Origin: Sipunculus nudus
Taxonomy: Eukaryota > Annelida > Sipuncula > Golfingiida > Sipunculidae
Length of the DNA: 64,000 nucleotides
Direction of reading: 5' to 3'
NCBI GenBank assembly: GCA_026874595.1
Contig: CM049310.1
Coordinates: forward strand, 84,853,056-84,917,055
Shown piece after piece: positions 25,008 through 36,040 of this stretch. A program made the position numbers and the translations under genes. Position 1 is the first letter of the stretch, and every line of letters starts with the position of its first letter. Under the pieces are notes generated by a model. The model saw nothing but the letters and a program-made list of their open reading frames with translations, was not told the origin of the DNA and ran no database searches.

Positions 25008-26785
25008 TTGACTATGAGTCATCTGAGCTTAAGTCATGGTCCTTGGTCCGTCGTCCGTCCGGCCGTCGGCCGGGCCGGGCGTTTTGACACAGATGAACCT
25101 AAGAATACAAAATTTGGCATACAGTCAGATGTCTTTAAAATCTCCTACCGTACCGGTAACTGGGTCACTAGGACTTCGTTCCTTTGAGATATTAAGAATC
25201 AAACTCTTTTAGTCATTAAAACTCATTGTAACACTTTAAGACTGCCAAATAGCAAAACCAGTTATCTGACTTTGATCATAAATTAATATACGTATTCCTC
25301 TATTCATTTGCTATGTACATGATAGAAATTAGGTAAGTTTTGCCTAATTTCTTGAAGTTATTGGCCCGTACATAATGCACTTTTTTAATGCACTTTGTAA
25401 AAGCCCAGAAAAGATATTTTCTCACTTAACATGAGAAATGTTGAAGCTAGAGACTATTTTATAGGGAGATAATTTTAATCAAAATTCAATTGTATACCCA
25501 ATATAAATTCTGAATTTTACAAATTACAAGTTATTAGCATAAATATAAAATCAGTATCTTAAATGTTGCCGAAATTTAGCCGCGGCACGTTTTTTTTCTG
25601 TAAGTACTGTGGGTTTAATTTTCACAGCATGTACACTTAAGGATTTAATCTGTTAAAATCTAAAATTTGGAAACAAAAGCTCCAAAATTAGGGTAGTTAT
25701 TGCTTTTTAGGCTCTTATTGTATTCACTTACAATGTCAAGCAGCACATTTTTAAGCTCTCTCTGGTTACATAATGTGAAATGGGTCACTAGGGGAGCAGG
25801 GGTCACTCATATCGTCCCCCCAACATCCAAGTGTAATGCAGAAATAATTGTTTGGAATGTATTTCCTTTATTGTAAAGCTGTTTCCACTCCGTTGTTCAA
25901 AACTGTTCTAAGTCAAGGATTAATCCAAGTTATCCAGGTTGTGGAAATATAACATTAATTAAATATAATTAAATCCAGAGGGAAGCACAATTTGAATATA
26001 TATGAGCCAAATTATTGATATAAATTATGGTGCAATTTAAAATTGTTAATTCTGAATCAAGTTATATTTTCAAATATTTATTTTTTTAGCAAATTTGTAA
26101 AATATGTAAATTTTTGTGGTTAAAATTAAATACATATGTATGCATAATGTTTTGTTATCTGACAAAATTAGGGATATATGGTAATGCAATTTAGAATTGT
26201 GAATCAACTTATATATTCAGGAATATTCAGTTATTTTGCAAATGTATAACATTTATAAACTTAAAAAGAATGAGGATCTTATGCAAACATTTGTTCATTA
26301 TTTTCCTGCCTCAGCATAATATGAAATTAATTGATCGGCTTCGTTTGTCCATCTCTCCGTCTGTTTTTAAATAATTGAAATTTTTGAATAAACTTTTCCT
26401 CCTGTAAACACTGTTGCCTTAAATTACATATCCCGTGTTGTAACTCTCACCATTAAAACGCCCCCACCCCCACCCCACTACCAAATGGCAGTGAGCCCTT
26501 GCACCTATGGACTTGCCCATTAGTTTAAAGCAACTATATAAGAATTTATTGGAAAAGAAAAAAAATAGTGTAATAGAAATTTGAGACCAATTAAAACGTA
26601 TATTATATTCTTGCCTCAGCAGAATGAGACATACATTGATCAGCTCTGTCTGTCATTTCTGTTTATCATTAAATATATTATAATTATGAATTAATGAAAT
26701 AATGATACTTCTATACTTCTAGTATATTTTGTATTTGCTAAATTTCCAAAATTCAGCTGACGTGACCCATGGGTCTCTTGTTTAC
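25008..26785. other. AT-rich non-coding stretch, probable old interspersed repeat
   Basis: It starts with a GGTCCGTCGTCCGTCCGGCCG run (25038-25075), a motif common at the ends of bivalve interspersed repeats, and ends near GACCCATGGGTCTCTTG at 26763. No open frame of note lies between. Confidence 0.3.
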
Positions 26786-27040
26786 CTACAATTCAAAGAC
26801 ATCTGTATCGCATTTATGCAAATGTAAAAACTTCAAAATCTTCAAATGTGTTGCTAACACTTTATTATAGTAGACTCAATGCTCTACGTACGCAGGCGCT
26901 ATACACGGTGAGCCTGCAAACAAAACAAATAAAGCAAATAAAGACGTAATACATGTGCACCAGTTGAACAAGTACAAGTACAAAACACAAACAAACAGTA
27001 ATAATCAATGACAAATAATAGTAAAATAGTAGTTTGTCAT

Positions 27041-27110
27041 GTTATGACGTCATCAATATAGCATTTTGATTCATTGTTATGACGTCATCAATATAGCATT
27101 TTGATTCATG
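27041..27110. repeat. Two tandem 35-bp repeats, each with a TGACGTCA site
   Basis: Bases 27041-27075 and 27076-27110 are identical except for the last base. Each contains the palindrome TGACGTCA (27045-27052 and 27080-27087), the consensus site for CREB/ATF factors. Confidence 0.75.
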
Positions 27111-29430
27111 ATATACTATGGATATCATGTTTTTTGGTGTACTGATGTATAATATCTGGTTATTGTTCCAGCGAACAATATGATAACATATAGCAGGATT
27201 TACAGATTTTTACGCCTACTGAACTTCCACACACTAGCTGACTGGCTGAGCACATAGCACTCTCGTTAAGCCCACACGTAAGTTCCGGCTGATTGCACCG
27301 AGACACCTTGACCTGTTTGTACAATCCCTACCTCACATAGCTTATTACCGCCAGGTAGCTGGGTGTAACAACATGAGAATGAAATTTGATTATCAAATTT
27401 TAGACGAGAGAGCATGTGAAATTAATGTAAACACCATCAAGGACTGGCTTATGTTAAATATATAAATCTGACGCCCCTTCAAACCGCTCGATTATTCACG
27501 CCGTGAATGACAGTTCGTGCATTCTAAAATATATTATATATGATAGGGTGTATCACGATATCACAGTAAACATAGGCTACCATTGTTAACAGAGGGATTT
27601 TAGTTAGAATTAAACTCACCGAGGTAGCCGTGTGTTATCAAAGGTAAAGGTATACGTTTATACCCTGATATTACCGACGATGTGAGTCACATCCGACTTT
27701 ACACTTTGCCTTCATGGTCTTTCGCCACTGTTTATACTTTTTTCTTGGCCCCCTTTGGGAGCATACAATCCAAGCAGCCATATCGGTTATTCGTTCTACA
27801 TTTTCCTGCCAGCCATGACCAGTACTAATTCACTCCTGGGGGGAGAGAGCGCACCTTTTGGTAAAGACTTTGGCTAGAATTCTTAGCGCAGATGACGGTC
27901 AGATCATGATGTAAAATCTCACAACCTTGCATGTCAAGGGCCCAAACTATTACGCCACCACTCTCCACAAAGTTATCGGTTGTCCTTTACATTACGTAAG
28001 CTTTACTTCGTACTTATGGACACTACCTTACACTTATATCAGTTAAAATGGTACGACAGAGAAATAAAATCTCTGAGATCCTAGAAGTCTCTTGTTTGAG
28101 TATTCTGCATTAACAAAAGCGTTTGGATGTGTTCATTATAGGAAAACGGTACACTCTACGTTCCCGTGAGTGAAACCTGAAACAAAGTGATAAGAATAGA
28201 GCGTCGCCTATTGATCGGATATAAAGTTAGTCCGAACTACTATTTAAACGGTTTTGCCAAATTTCTCGAGTGATACGATGTTGTTGTGGCGGCTTGCTTG
28301 TGTTTATGTCATCAATTGATCCGACAACTAAACAAGGACTGTTCCTTGATAGCTTAATCGATTTATGATTCATTTATAAATGACTAACGCCTACACATAT
28401 TGATATTTGATCAACAATTTAGCGGGAAACAAAAACTGGTCGATATCAGAGTAAGTAAATAAAGCCACGATGAATATATATGTATTTTCTGTGGTAAATA
28501 GCATTAACATCTTTTTGAAGCATTTCTTTGCTTTATGGAAGGATTTGGTTTCCGTTCACTTCGATGTTACCATTGACGAAATAGTTAGTTATTGTAGGCA
28601 GAATCGCTGGTAATGAACAATTTATTTCTTGTACATCTAGCACCTAATCCTTAAATTTACAATAGTGAAACAGAAATAAATTTTACACATTTCCATGATT
28701 AGGAAGAAAGACGATGACCGTGTAGTGTTTTTCAATGTTTGAATGAATTTAAGATTCAGAATCGGATAAGGGTGCAGTTGAATGGGTATGTATACAAAAA
28801 AATAAACGAATAATGCCGGAGATGCCTGGTACACCCCGAGGGAACCCCATACTCAATAGCGTCTCTCTTCAACTAGCTAGCTGAGAACCACGACCTTTAA
28901 CCTATATGTTAGCTTACGTATCCACCTACACATAACCCAAGTAAGAAAGATTGTAACTAATAATTCTTAACTTATTAAAATTGCTCCTAACCTGAATATA
29001 TGTACAAACTTATAAATAAATTACATGTAAATGAATTTGTCTTTCTACTACAAATTTTTTGTCGCGTGGTGACATTTTCATGATGAGCATTGATCTTATT
29101 TTGTGATCGTTTATATACGTGCTCTATATCTTGTCCCATAGAGTCTTAATTAAAAATTACACATTAGTTTATGAAATCCTTGAGGCATATTGTTCAGGGA
29201 ACTTGCTACCGACGAGGTCTATGTTTCCTACCGAAAACGTCCATTTCTACAAATATAATTAATGAGAATAAAGATACGGTAACATAAACCGCGTGACAAA
29301 ATCATATAAACTGCATGATTAAGTATTATTTATAAAGCTTTATGATTATGGGCAGAATGTTAATTATACGAAACAGTCAATGAAAACACACTGTTCAAGA
29401 AAAGTATGAATCATCCTATACCTAATGTAA
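27110..29430. other. Intergenic region downstream of the family 2 gene
   Basis: Apart from the SINE at 27640-27972 I see no gene. A minus-strand open frame at 28637-28834 has no recognisable domain and no convincing splice sites. Confidence 0.4.
27640..27972 (-). mobile_element. tRNA-derived SINE, minus strand
   Basis: Read on the minus strand from 27972, the first 70 bases resemble a tRNA gene: a box-A-like GTGGCGTAATAGTTTGG and a degenerate box-B-like GGTTGTGAGATTTTACATC, as in many molluscan SINE heads. A body of about 260 bp follows, ending near GGTATAC repeats at 27640. No target duplication was identified. It could also be a lone tRNA pseudogene with chance flanks. Confidence 0.42.
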
Positions 29431-29434
29431 CAGG

Positions 29435-30113
29435 TTACATTGTTTCAATGTATAGATTGCAATAGACAAAAATTATATAGCATAGAATAAAGCTTTTTTC
29501 TTCAATTCGGATTGTCGACTGGGAGACAATGGTCCTGTAAACAGAGTAATATTTTCTTTAGATGAAACGCATCTAATATGATTACAAAAGGCTATTTATC
29601 TCTTCACGGGTACTTAATACAAGCACGGATGTACATGACGTCTGATGATTTGGAAAAATGGTAAGGGAAAAGCCGCCTAGGGTTTCTAAAGTCAGTAGAC
29701 GAATGTAAATAAAGTATACTATACCTATGTAGTTTTCCCATGTACATAGACATACTGTTGATTCGTCCTAGATTTTTTACCTGATTTCATTTAATAAATT
29801 ATAAAAACATATTCTCACAGGTATGACGGACAGGTGAGCCAAACATACACGTTTACCAAGACGAACAGCAAGTATTAAAGCAAGGTTAATAACTCGACTT
29901 ACAGTAGCCAGTTGCAGTGACAACTACTTTAAAAAAAGTGATAATGATCAAAGAAACAAACCTGCTTTCAGAGCGAGCTCCACTGTAGTTCCACCAGAAT
30001 GTCAGAATTATTACTGGCACTATGACAATAATGGCAACAACCATGTAAAGAATTCTAGTGATCCAAGGCACCCAGTCTTGTCCTGAATCGCGTAGAACGT
30101 ATTGTTTATCATT

Positions 30114-30190
<77 letters not shown>

Positions 30191-32062
30191 GGCCAAACTT
30201 GAACATGAATTGTCAAGTGAGAACGTATGATACATCAGATATGATAAGATGTCAGTTACAGCCTGGGCACTCGCTTTAAGCGATATATTTACAATTACTT
30301 GGAATTTATGTACCGCTGGAGATAACTTATGTATGGAAAATGTCTAAGTAATAAAACACATTGTGATAAATTAATTATACAGAATATAATTTAACTTTAA
30401 TAAATATGTGCAGATCTGTTACACCGGCTTATTTTAAAGTCCTCAGAAATTTGACACGGACACATGCATTAATTGTAAAAGTCTGAGTTTTTATATAAGT
30501 GTCAGAGAAACACCTGAAGGTAATGAAAGTAACAGACTTAATGAACAGCCATACCTGATTTTTCTGATGATCGTGCTGTATAAACTCCTACGTCTATTGT
30601 CATAGCACGAGGTGTCCCTGAAAGTAAAGATGAAAGTCATTACATAAACAAGATATTGTTTATCACTTAAAACACATGGTTTTCTTTAAATATGAATATT
30701 GTTCAAAACTTAAAATTTATAAGATTATACATCGCACACCTAATGTTATAGCTTAATTATTAGTTCTCACCCAGAATGCTCATTCCTATGACGACAAGCT
30801 TTGGTTCTGTGACCCCAGCAGCATCTACCTGACAGCAGAACTGACTGTCGTCAGAAGAGAGCGGCTGCTGTATAGATAAACGTAATATCAATCTGTCTGC
30901 TGAGGTTTCAATCTTGTGATCTGTTCTTTCAGTCAAATTCCCAAAACTATAGGCAGTATTAGATAACCTGTCGTATGTATAGATATGTGTTGATGGGTCA
31001 GGGATCTCACTATGGAAGCATTTGATCCAGTAAAAAGTAACGTTATTTGGAGCCATATTGATGTTGATTCTCACTTCTTCTAATGCTCCTTGTGCGACCT
31101 TTGAAAATTCACCATTAATTTCCTTCAAGGTCACTAAAATAAATGATCATTTATATTAATTAAATTGCTATTCGACATGAACTGGTACTGACGACCATGA
31201 AAAATATTTAACTCTAATAGGAATAAAAAGGACATAACGTCTTCAAAACAAATCAAATAAATCTCTTATATGCATGAAGGCATGAACAATGCGTCTCATC
31301 TGTTGACATTTAAAGAGCCATCATTTGATTCCATAATGTATGACATTGGGAAAGAAAAATACCAAGCTTTGTGATGCTGAGGTTCGCAACCAGTGGCCTA
31401 ACACTAGGCATTACATCAAATTTACAGCAATACTCTCCGATGTCTTTTTCGGTTGGTTCCCATATACCGAGCGTTAAGCCATATTGAACCTTATTGTTTG
31501 ATGTAAAATGGTATGTCCTATCACCCAAAGCTCCGATACGCCTTACGGATGTACTTGTGATCGTGTAGAAGTCTGTGCCGTCCTTCGGGGACGGGCTATT
31601 GTAACACACGATCTTGACAAAAGTTAAAGGTGGAGGCGTTAACTTGATGATTAGCAGAAGATCAACTGATCCTTTTTCAAATGTAGCATTGGTCACGTCG
31701 ATGGAGTAAATATTTACTGCAAATACAAAACAAGACTGCATACTATTGAGTCAATGTTAACGTTAATATATAATCGAGTAGCCAATAGAAGTATAAAGTC
31801 ATCCAACCTATCCACAAATCATAAAAATCGGACCTTTATTAATTGAATTATACGCGATTGGGTCATGGCGGATGCTACATAAAAGGAAATCATATGATAT
31901 ATTTATGAATGTCGATATAACATAACAAACCAAATTTTCAAAGAGAATTGTAATTCAAGAGAACAAATTGCAAATAAGTAGTAGGTTAAACTCACTCGAT
32001 GAAACTCCAGCACATAAGACGAAAAACAGCATCCTATATAGCATCTTCCTTCCCATGTTCAT
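29435..32062 (-). CDS. Two-Ig-domain membrane receptor with displaced cysteines (family 2)
   Basis: No named orthologue recognised. The exons are 31996-32062 (signal peptide, ATG with a second ATG two codons later), 31363-31716 (Ig1), 30771-31133 (Ig2), 30555-30617 (stalk), 29962-30082 (membrane helix) and perhaps 29435-29534 (tail and TAA). Junctions are phase 1 until the membrane exon, which ends in phase 2, and the proposed last exon fits that. The signal core is MLFFVLCAGVSS. Ig1 ends EKDIGEYCCKFD and Ig2 ends SSDDSQFCCQVD. Neither has a strand-B cysteine. Each has instead a cysteine at the end of strand C (VKIVCYN; YWIKCFH). The helix (ILYMVVAIIVIVPVIILTFWW) is uncharged. The total would be about 355 residues. 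It sits between the two family 1 arrays in the same orientation. The last exon is the least certain part. Confidence 0.66.
29962..30082 (-). CDS. Transmembrane exon of the family 2 receptor
   Basis: The exon is 121 nt with acceptor GATTCAG and donor CAG then GTTTGT. It encodes DWVPWITR, a helix of about 21 hydrophobic residues and NYSGARSES. It is phase 1 in and phase 2 out. A 68-bp TA repeat ends 36 bases upstream of the acceptor. Confidence 0.68.
30119..30186. repeat. (TA)34 microsatellite next to a splice acceptor
   Basis: 68 bp of uninterrupted TA, ending 36 bases upstream of the membrane-exon acceptor of the family 2 gene. It generates spurious Tyr-Ile open frames on both strands. Confidence 0.95.
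30771..31133 (-). CDS. Ig2 exon of the family 2 receptor
   Basis: The exon is 363 nt, acceptor ATTTATTTTAG, donor GTGAGA, phase 1-1. Strand B reads VRININM without cysteine. Strand C retains the invariant Trp, with a cysteine three residues later (YWIKC). Strand E is RLILRLSI and strand F DDSQFCC. There are potential N-glycosylation sites at NVT and NLT. Confidence 0.75.
31363..31716 (-). CDS. Ig1 exon of the family 2 receptor
   Basis: The exon is 354 nt, acceptor TTTGTATTTGCAG, donor GTATTT, phase 1-1. The strand-B region reads SVDLLLIIKL without cysteine. The strand-C cysteine lies in VKIVCYN, about 60 residues before the Cys-Cys pair of strand F. The usual strand-C Trp is Lys here. Confidence 0.75.
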
Positions 32063-32269
32063 GACCGAATAGGTCTCTTGTGCTCGTGTGTTTTCTGGAA
32101 ATAAACATAACTTCTAAAGAATTTATATGAAATGAATTAATACCAGTGATAAATGTTTTGGTTTGAGTGTGCATATTTCGTCAAAGTAGCAGAAATGATA
32201 CCTGTGAAGTTCCCAGAGTTTCACCAACTTCAAGAAAGTATCGAAATTTTTAAAACTGAAACCCAAAGG

Positions 32270-32580
32270 CAAAGAGGAAACATATAGGCCATTGCACAAT
32301 CAAGGGACATATTGACTATAGGACGGACATTATATGATCTACCTGAGGTACAAATGAAACAACTGGCTTAAATTGTTTCTAAGGTTTTAAAGAAGTTGAT
32401 AATGTGGCCATGAGTTTTGACGCCATGACCTCGAAATCATGGTGAAAAATGGTGAAATGGATTTGCATAATATTGGTCCATAAGGCAATACCGGACAGAC
32501 AAACGGACGGACAGAAAAACTGACGGTCATGTAACATTATCACCTCCCACAACTTCGTTGCGAAGGGATAATAAGTCAGA
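32270..32580. repeat. Bivalve-type interspersed repeat 5' of the family 2 gene
   Basis: It contains GGACAGACAAACGGACGG followed by CCTCCCACAACTTCGTTGCG, the characteristic tail of a repeat seen widely in bivalve genomes. It lies between the signal-peptide exon and the possible upstream 5' exon. Confidence 0.45.
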
Positions 32581-33634
32581 TAATTAAATAATTGATATTA
32601 CTTGAGTCAGTAACTATTCACAGTCTTTGATATCCCGATGACTACCTCAACCGGGAATCTAAGAAAATAATGATTAACTTTTTTTTTGGGTCATAATGAC
32701 AACGACATACAGATCCAATTGTACAGCGCGCTTAGTCTAGATGAGTTCCGCTGCTTGATTTGCTCTAACGATCTAGTATCTGAGGGTATTGTGTTGTAAT
32801 CTTCGACCACAAAAACAATTCCCCCAAAACCGCAGAAACCGTTCTTAATATTTTGTATTCTTTCTGGAACAGATAGTGCTTAACCAGTTTGATTCTCTAT
32901 ATCATGTTTAGCATAGAAATAGGTTTAGGGTTTGAATGTAGTTCTATGTTTCTTTAGCACATAGAAAAGAAAATTAAATAACGATAACATATTTATATAA
33001 ACTCAGTAGGGGAATGTATCAATATTTCTCTACGTGGGTGCAAAATAATCAGCCAGTGGTTATACAGGTAATAAATTCCGGTTTGCTGACATCAATGGTG
33101 TTATACAGTGATTTCCACAATGAATGTGACATATATGCACTCAAAGTTTGGTTAAGTAATTCGTTACTACAAAAACATGACTAGTCGATGACATTTTAAC
33201 CTTATGAAGTGTCGCAAGTTAACAAAGCCACACAGGGACTCTCCGATATTCCTAAACATATAAGAAATATCACGGAGGTTACACAGGATCCTCTACGATA
33301 ATCATCTGATATAAATGCAGTCACGACTTGACATTTCGACCTTTTACAATCCAAAAACCTTGCAATCCGACGGTATTTGTTAAAAAAAAAAGAAAAAAAA
33401 GGGACCCATTTAAATTAGCCTTGACAAACCGACGGCCTTGGATTCAGACACCGACATGACATTTCCCGACACAAACAAGGATACCGACGTATTTCTGACT
33501 CGACAATCGGGCCGGTATATTGTCCTTTGATATCAGTCGTCAGGCTCGTTCTCACAGCACCCTGATCAATAAGGCGTGATATCCTAATTAAGTCAGTTAG
33601 GAACCGTATGTGGCAGACATGATCCTCTCCGGGT

Positions 33635-34028
33635 GTGGAACACGCGGAGTTTGAGAACGAGGTCGTTGACCTTATCCTGCCACTCAACAGCGTTGACGAC
33701 GTGACCGGTAAGGAATATCTCGCACTGGACGACATGGAGCCCATGGATCCAATGCCGACGACCGCTGATATTTTGTCAATGCTCAAGGAAGACCGAGGCG
33801 ACAGTGATAGCGAGTCTGAGGGAGAAGATGATCCTCCTTAACCAATAACTCCCAGAGACACGATTGGGGGAATGGAAACAGGGCTACCATATGGAGGAGC
33901 ATGACTTCCCTAAAGGGGACGTTGATGCAGACCACGAAATACTTAGAAAAGTCCGCAAAAATCAAAATAAAAGAACCAGATACCAGACAGATATACTTGC
34001 ATTCTTTAGACGTACAGGAACTCAGTAG
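33635..34028 (+). pseudogene. C-terminal relic of a Tigger/pogo transposase
   Basis: The plus strand encodes an acidic stretch (ADILSMLKEDRGDSDSESE) and then, after a stop and a frameshift, a basic end RTRYQTDILAFFRRTGTQ with a TAG stop at 34026-34028. An acidic region followed by a Qxx(I/L)xxFF box near the C-terminus is the layout of pogo/Tigger transposases, whose box binds PCNA. The catalytic domain is not visible and I see no terminal repeats. The local base composition is richer in GC than the surroundings. Confidence 0.42.
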
Positions 34029-34418
34029 ATCAACCGCTGGTTCATTTATTATATACATTTAGTTTAATGTTTCTTCAGAAATATTATCGTGTCTCACACT
34101 GGAAAATCTGGATAGGTCGTCAATCTTGACGAGAGTTGTATATATAAACATGTATTTAAGAAATTAAACGGGTCTTCATGACGGACGTCTATTTTCTAAT
34201 TCACATAGATCATAATAATATCATATACGTAGTTTATTTCAACAAAATATTTAATGAATACTAACAAGTCCTCCTCCAAACATTTTGGTCACATTGTATC
34301 TTGACCCTCCGTCACCTTTATTTATTTGACTATCCGACAGTCTTGCAATCCTTCATAAATTAGGGTATTACATTAGTCGGATTATGAAGTCATGACTGTA
34401 CAAAGAACGATTACATAC

Positions 34419-34450
34419 CTGTGCGTGTGTCTGACTTGCGATTGACTGTT
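34419..34450 (-). promoter_or_regulatory. Possible upstream 5' exon end for the family 2 gene
   Basis: On the minus strand, GCACAG is followed by GTATGTAATC, a strong donor context, 2.3 kb upstream of the signal-peptide exon. That exon is itself preceded by a good acceptor (TTATTTCCAG, exon start at about 32094) 32 bases before the ATG. Together these suggest a spliced 5' untranslated region. The exon's outer boundary cannot be seen; the end coordinate is nominal. Confidence 0.3.
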
Positions 34451-36040
34451 ATTATGACCTTGTTAAATTCCTCATGGCACAAGCCATGTTAAGATATTGT
34501 TTTTGAACTAGCCATTGCATTTCCCATACACCATAAAGTGCGAGACTGAAAGTCTGAAGTGTATGTCAGGGATTTTTTGACGATAGATAAGCCTTATCCG
34601 AGTCGTAAATATTGTATTAGGCGCACGCGTATTTCTTAAATGTAAAGGCAATAAATCGACATATTGAATACCCAAATATACCCTACACTCATCCTGTATA
34701 TTCAGGCTAAAATAAGCCGCATATTATCTAATTTCGATTTCAAAAGAAAGAGAGTGGATTTTTTTCTATGCAGAAAGATATGGCTAATGTAACCTAAATG
34801 TTTCGGATTCAAGTATTGACCTTTTTTTCTGGAGGAGGGGGTCAATGAGACATTTCTCACTTGGGAGGGGGGGGGGGGGGGGGAGAGGGCTCATGCTGTT
34901 TGTCGTATGAGTGTTCGGAGGGTTCGGAGATTTTTACCAGCCTTCTTTATTTCAGGGGCGCAAAGAGCTTTTCGTTTTTTTCAGTAAATAAAGGCGCATA
35001 CGTTGGAGTAAAATCATCACAGTAGAACTTTGAATAAATAATGATGACAACATTAAATACAAATTAATATTTGCTGATTGGTCAACTAAGATAAATTTGT
35101 TCGGAAAGAAACATGGGACCTACAGTTTCATTTAAATACAATCGATTGGACAGGATTACTAAATATATCTCTGAAATATAAGATTTACATGAGTGACAGA
35201 TTAGTAAGAGTAGTTTGTACTAGGCTATGTCTGTTTAATACTATTTTTCTCTTTTCTCTCTTTCTCTCTTAAGAAACCACCAAAGCCCAAGAAGGAGATC
35301 ATCCTTCAAAACAAAATAATATATATATTATTCAGTGAAGTACTGTTAAGTGGAGGTAGAGTATGCTGATTTACTCTTTTTGGGGACAGCTCCAGGATTG
35401 TTAGACTAGTAAACTAAAGATAAGAAAACATAAATTTGGTTATTAAAGGTTAGGTTTACTGATTTATCAAGCCTCAGTTATCGCATGACACATTAAATCG
35501 ACTATTTTTGCTTTCTTGAGCTTTCCGCACACTGTCTCCGGTATAAGTGGCATAAAAAGTAGATTACTGTCTCTTTGTATCACTATAACGTATTAAAATA
35601 GGAATCTTTATTTAATTCATGTTTAAAATCGTTCTGAACACGTCTCAATAAATGATACCAGTGTACCACAAAGTAGGATATTATGTTCGTCCTTCATAAT
35701 TGATAAAGGCTTTGCCTGTTGGTATAACCCACGTATACTTGTGTACATGTGGATTCCAGCAAACTTAAGCGATTGAATCATTACTGCAAATATATTACGT
35801 AGAGTGTGTTTTGCAGGCATGATTAGATTTATATATCAGATAGGGCTACCCATGACGCTCAGCTGATTAGGAAGACAATCACAAAAGGAATTTATCATCT
35901 GAAAGCCAGATTTGTAGGCGGTATTTCTATTTAACTGTATGAATTAAAGTTTTTTCAAAACCAACAAGAAGAGAAAGTTTCATAAAAATATCTCCATCCA
36001 TTCATATGAAATCTAGCCTTTTTGTATTCAGTCAGCTAAG
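34450..36040. other. Intergenic, no gene recognised
   Basis: It holds the G17 run and a pyrimidine tract followed by AAG at 35240-35272 that resembles a plus-strand acceptor. The open stretch after it (KPPKPKKEIILQNK) is short and without a recognisable domain. Confidence 0.35.
34867..34883. repeat. G17 homopolymer
   Basis: An unbroken run of 17 G in an otherwise AT-rich stretch. Confidence 0.93.

Noticed and set aside
29886-30279. Open frames rich in Tyr-Ile on both strands
   Set aside because: They are translations of the TA microsatellite; only the part from 29962 to 30082 is a supported exon.
33415-33786. 123-codon minus-strand open frame
   Set aside because: It is antisense to the acidic Tigger tail and has no domain; a shadow of GC-richer sequence.
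35240-35330. Plus-strand exon after a pyrimidine tract and AAG
   Set aside because: Only about 30 open codons, no domain, no donor matched in phase, and no partner exon found.
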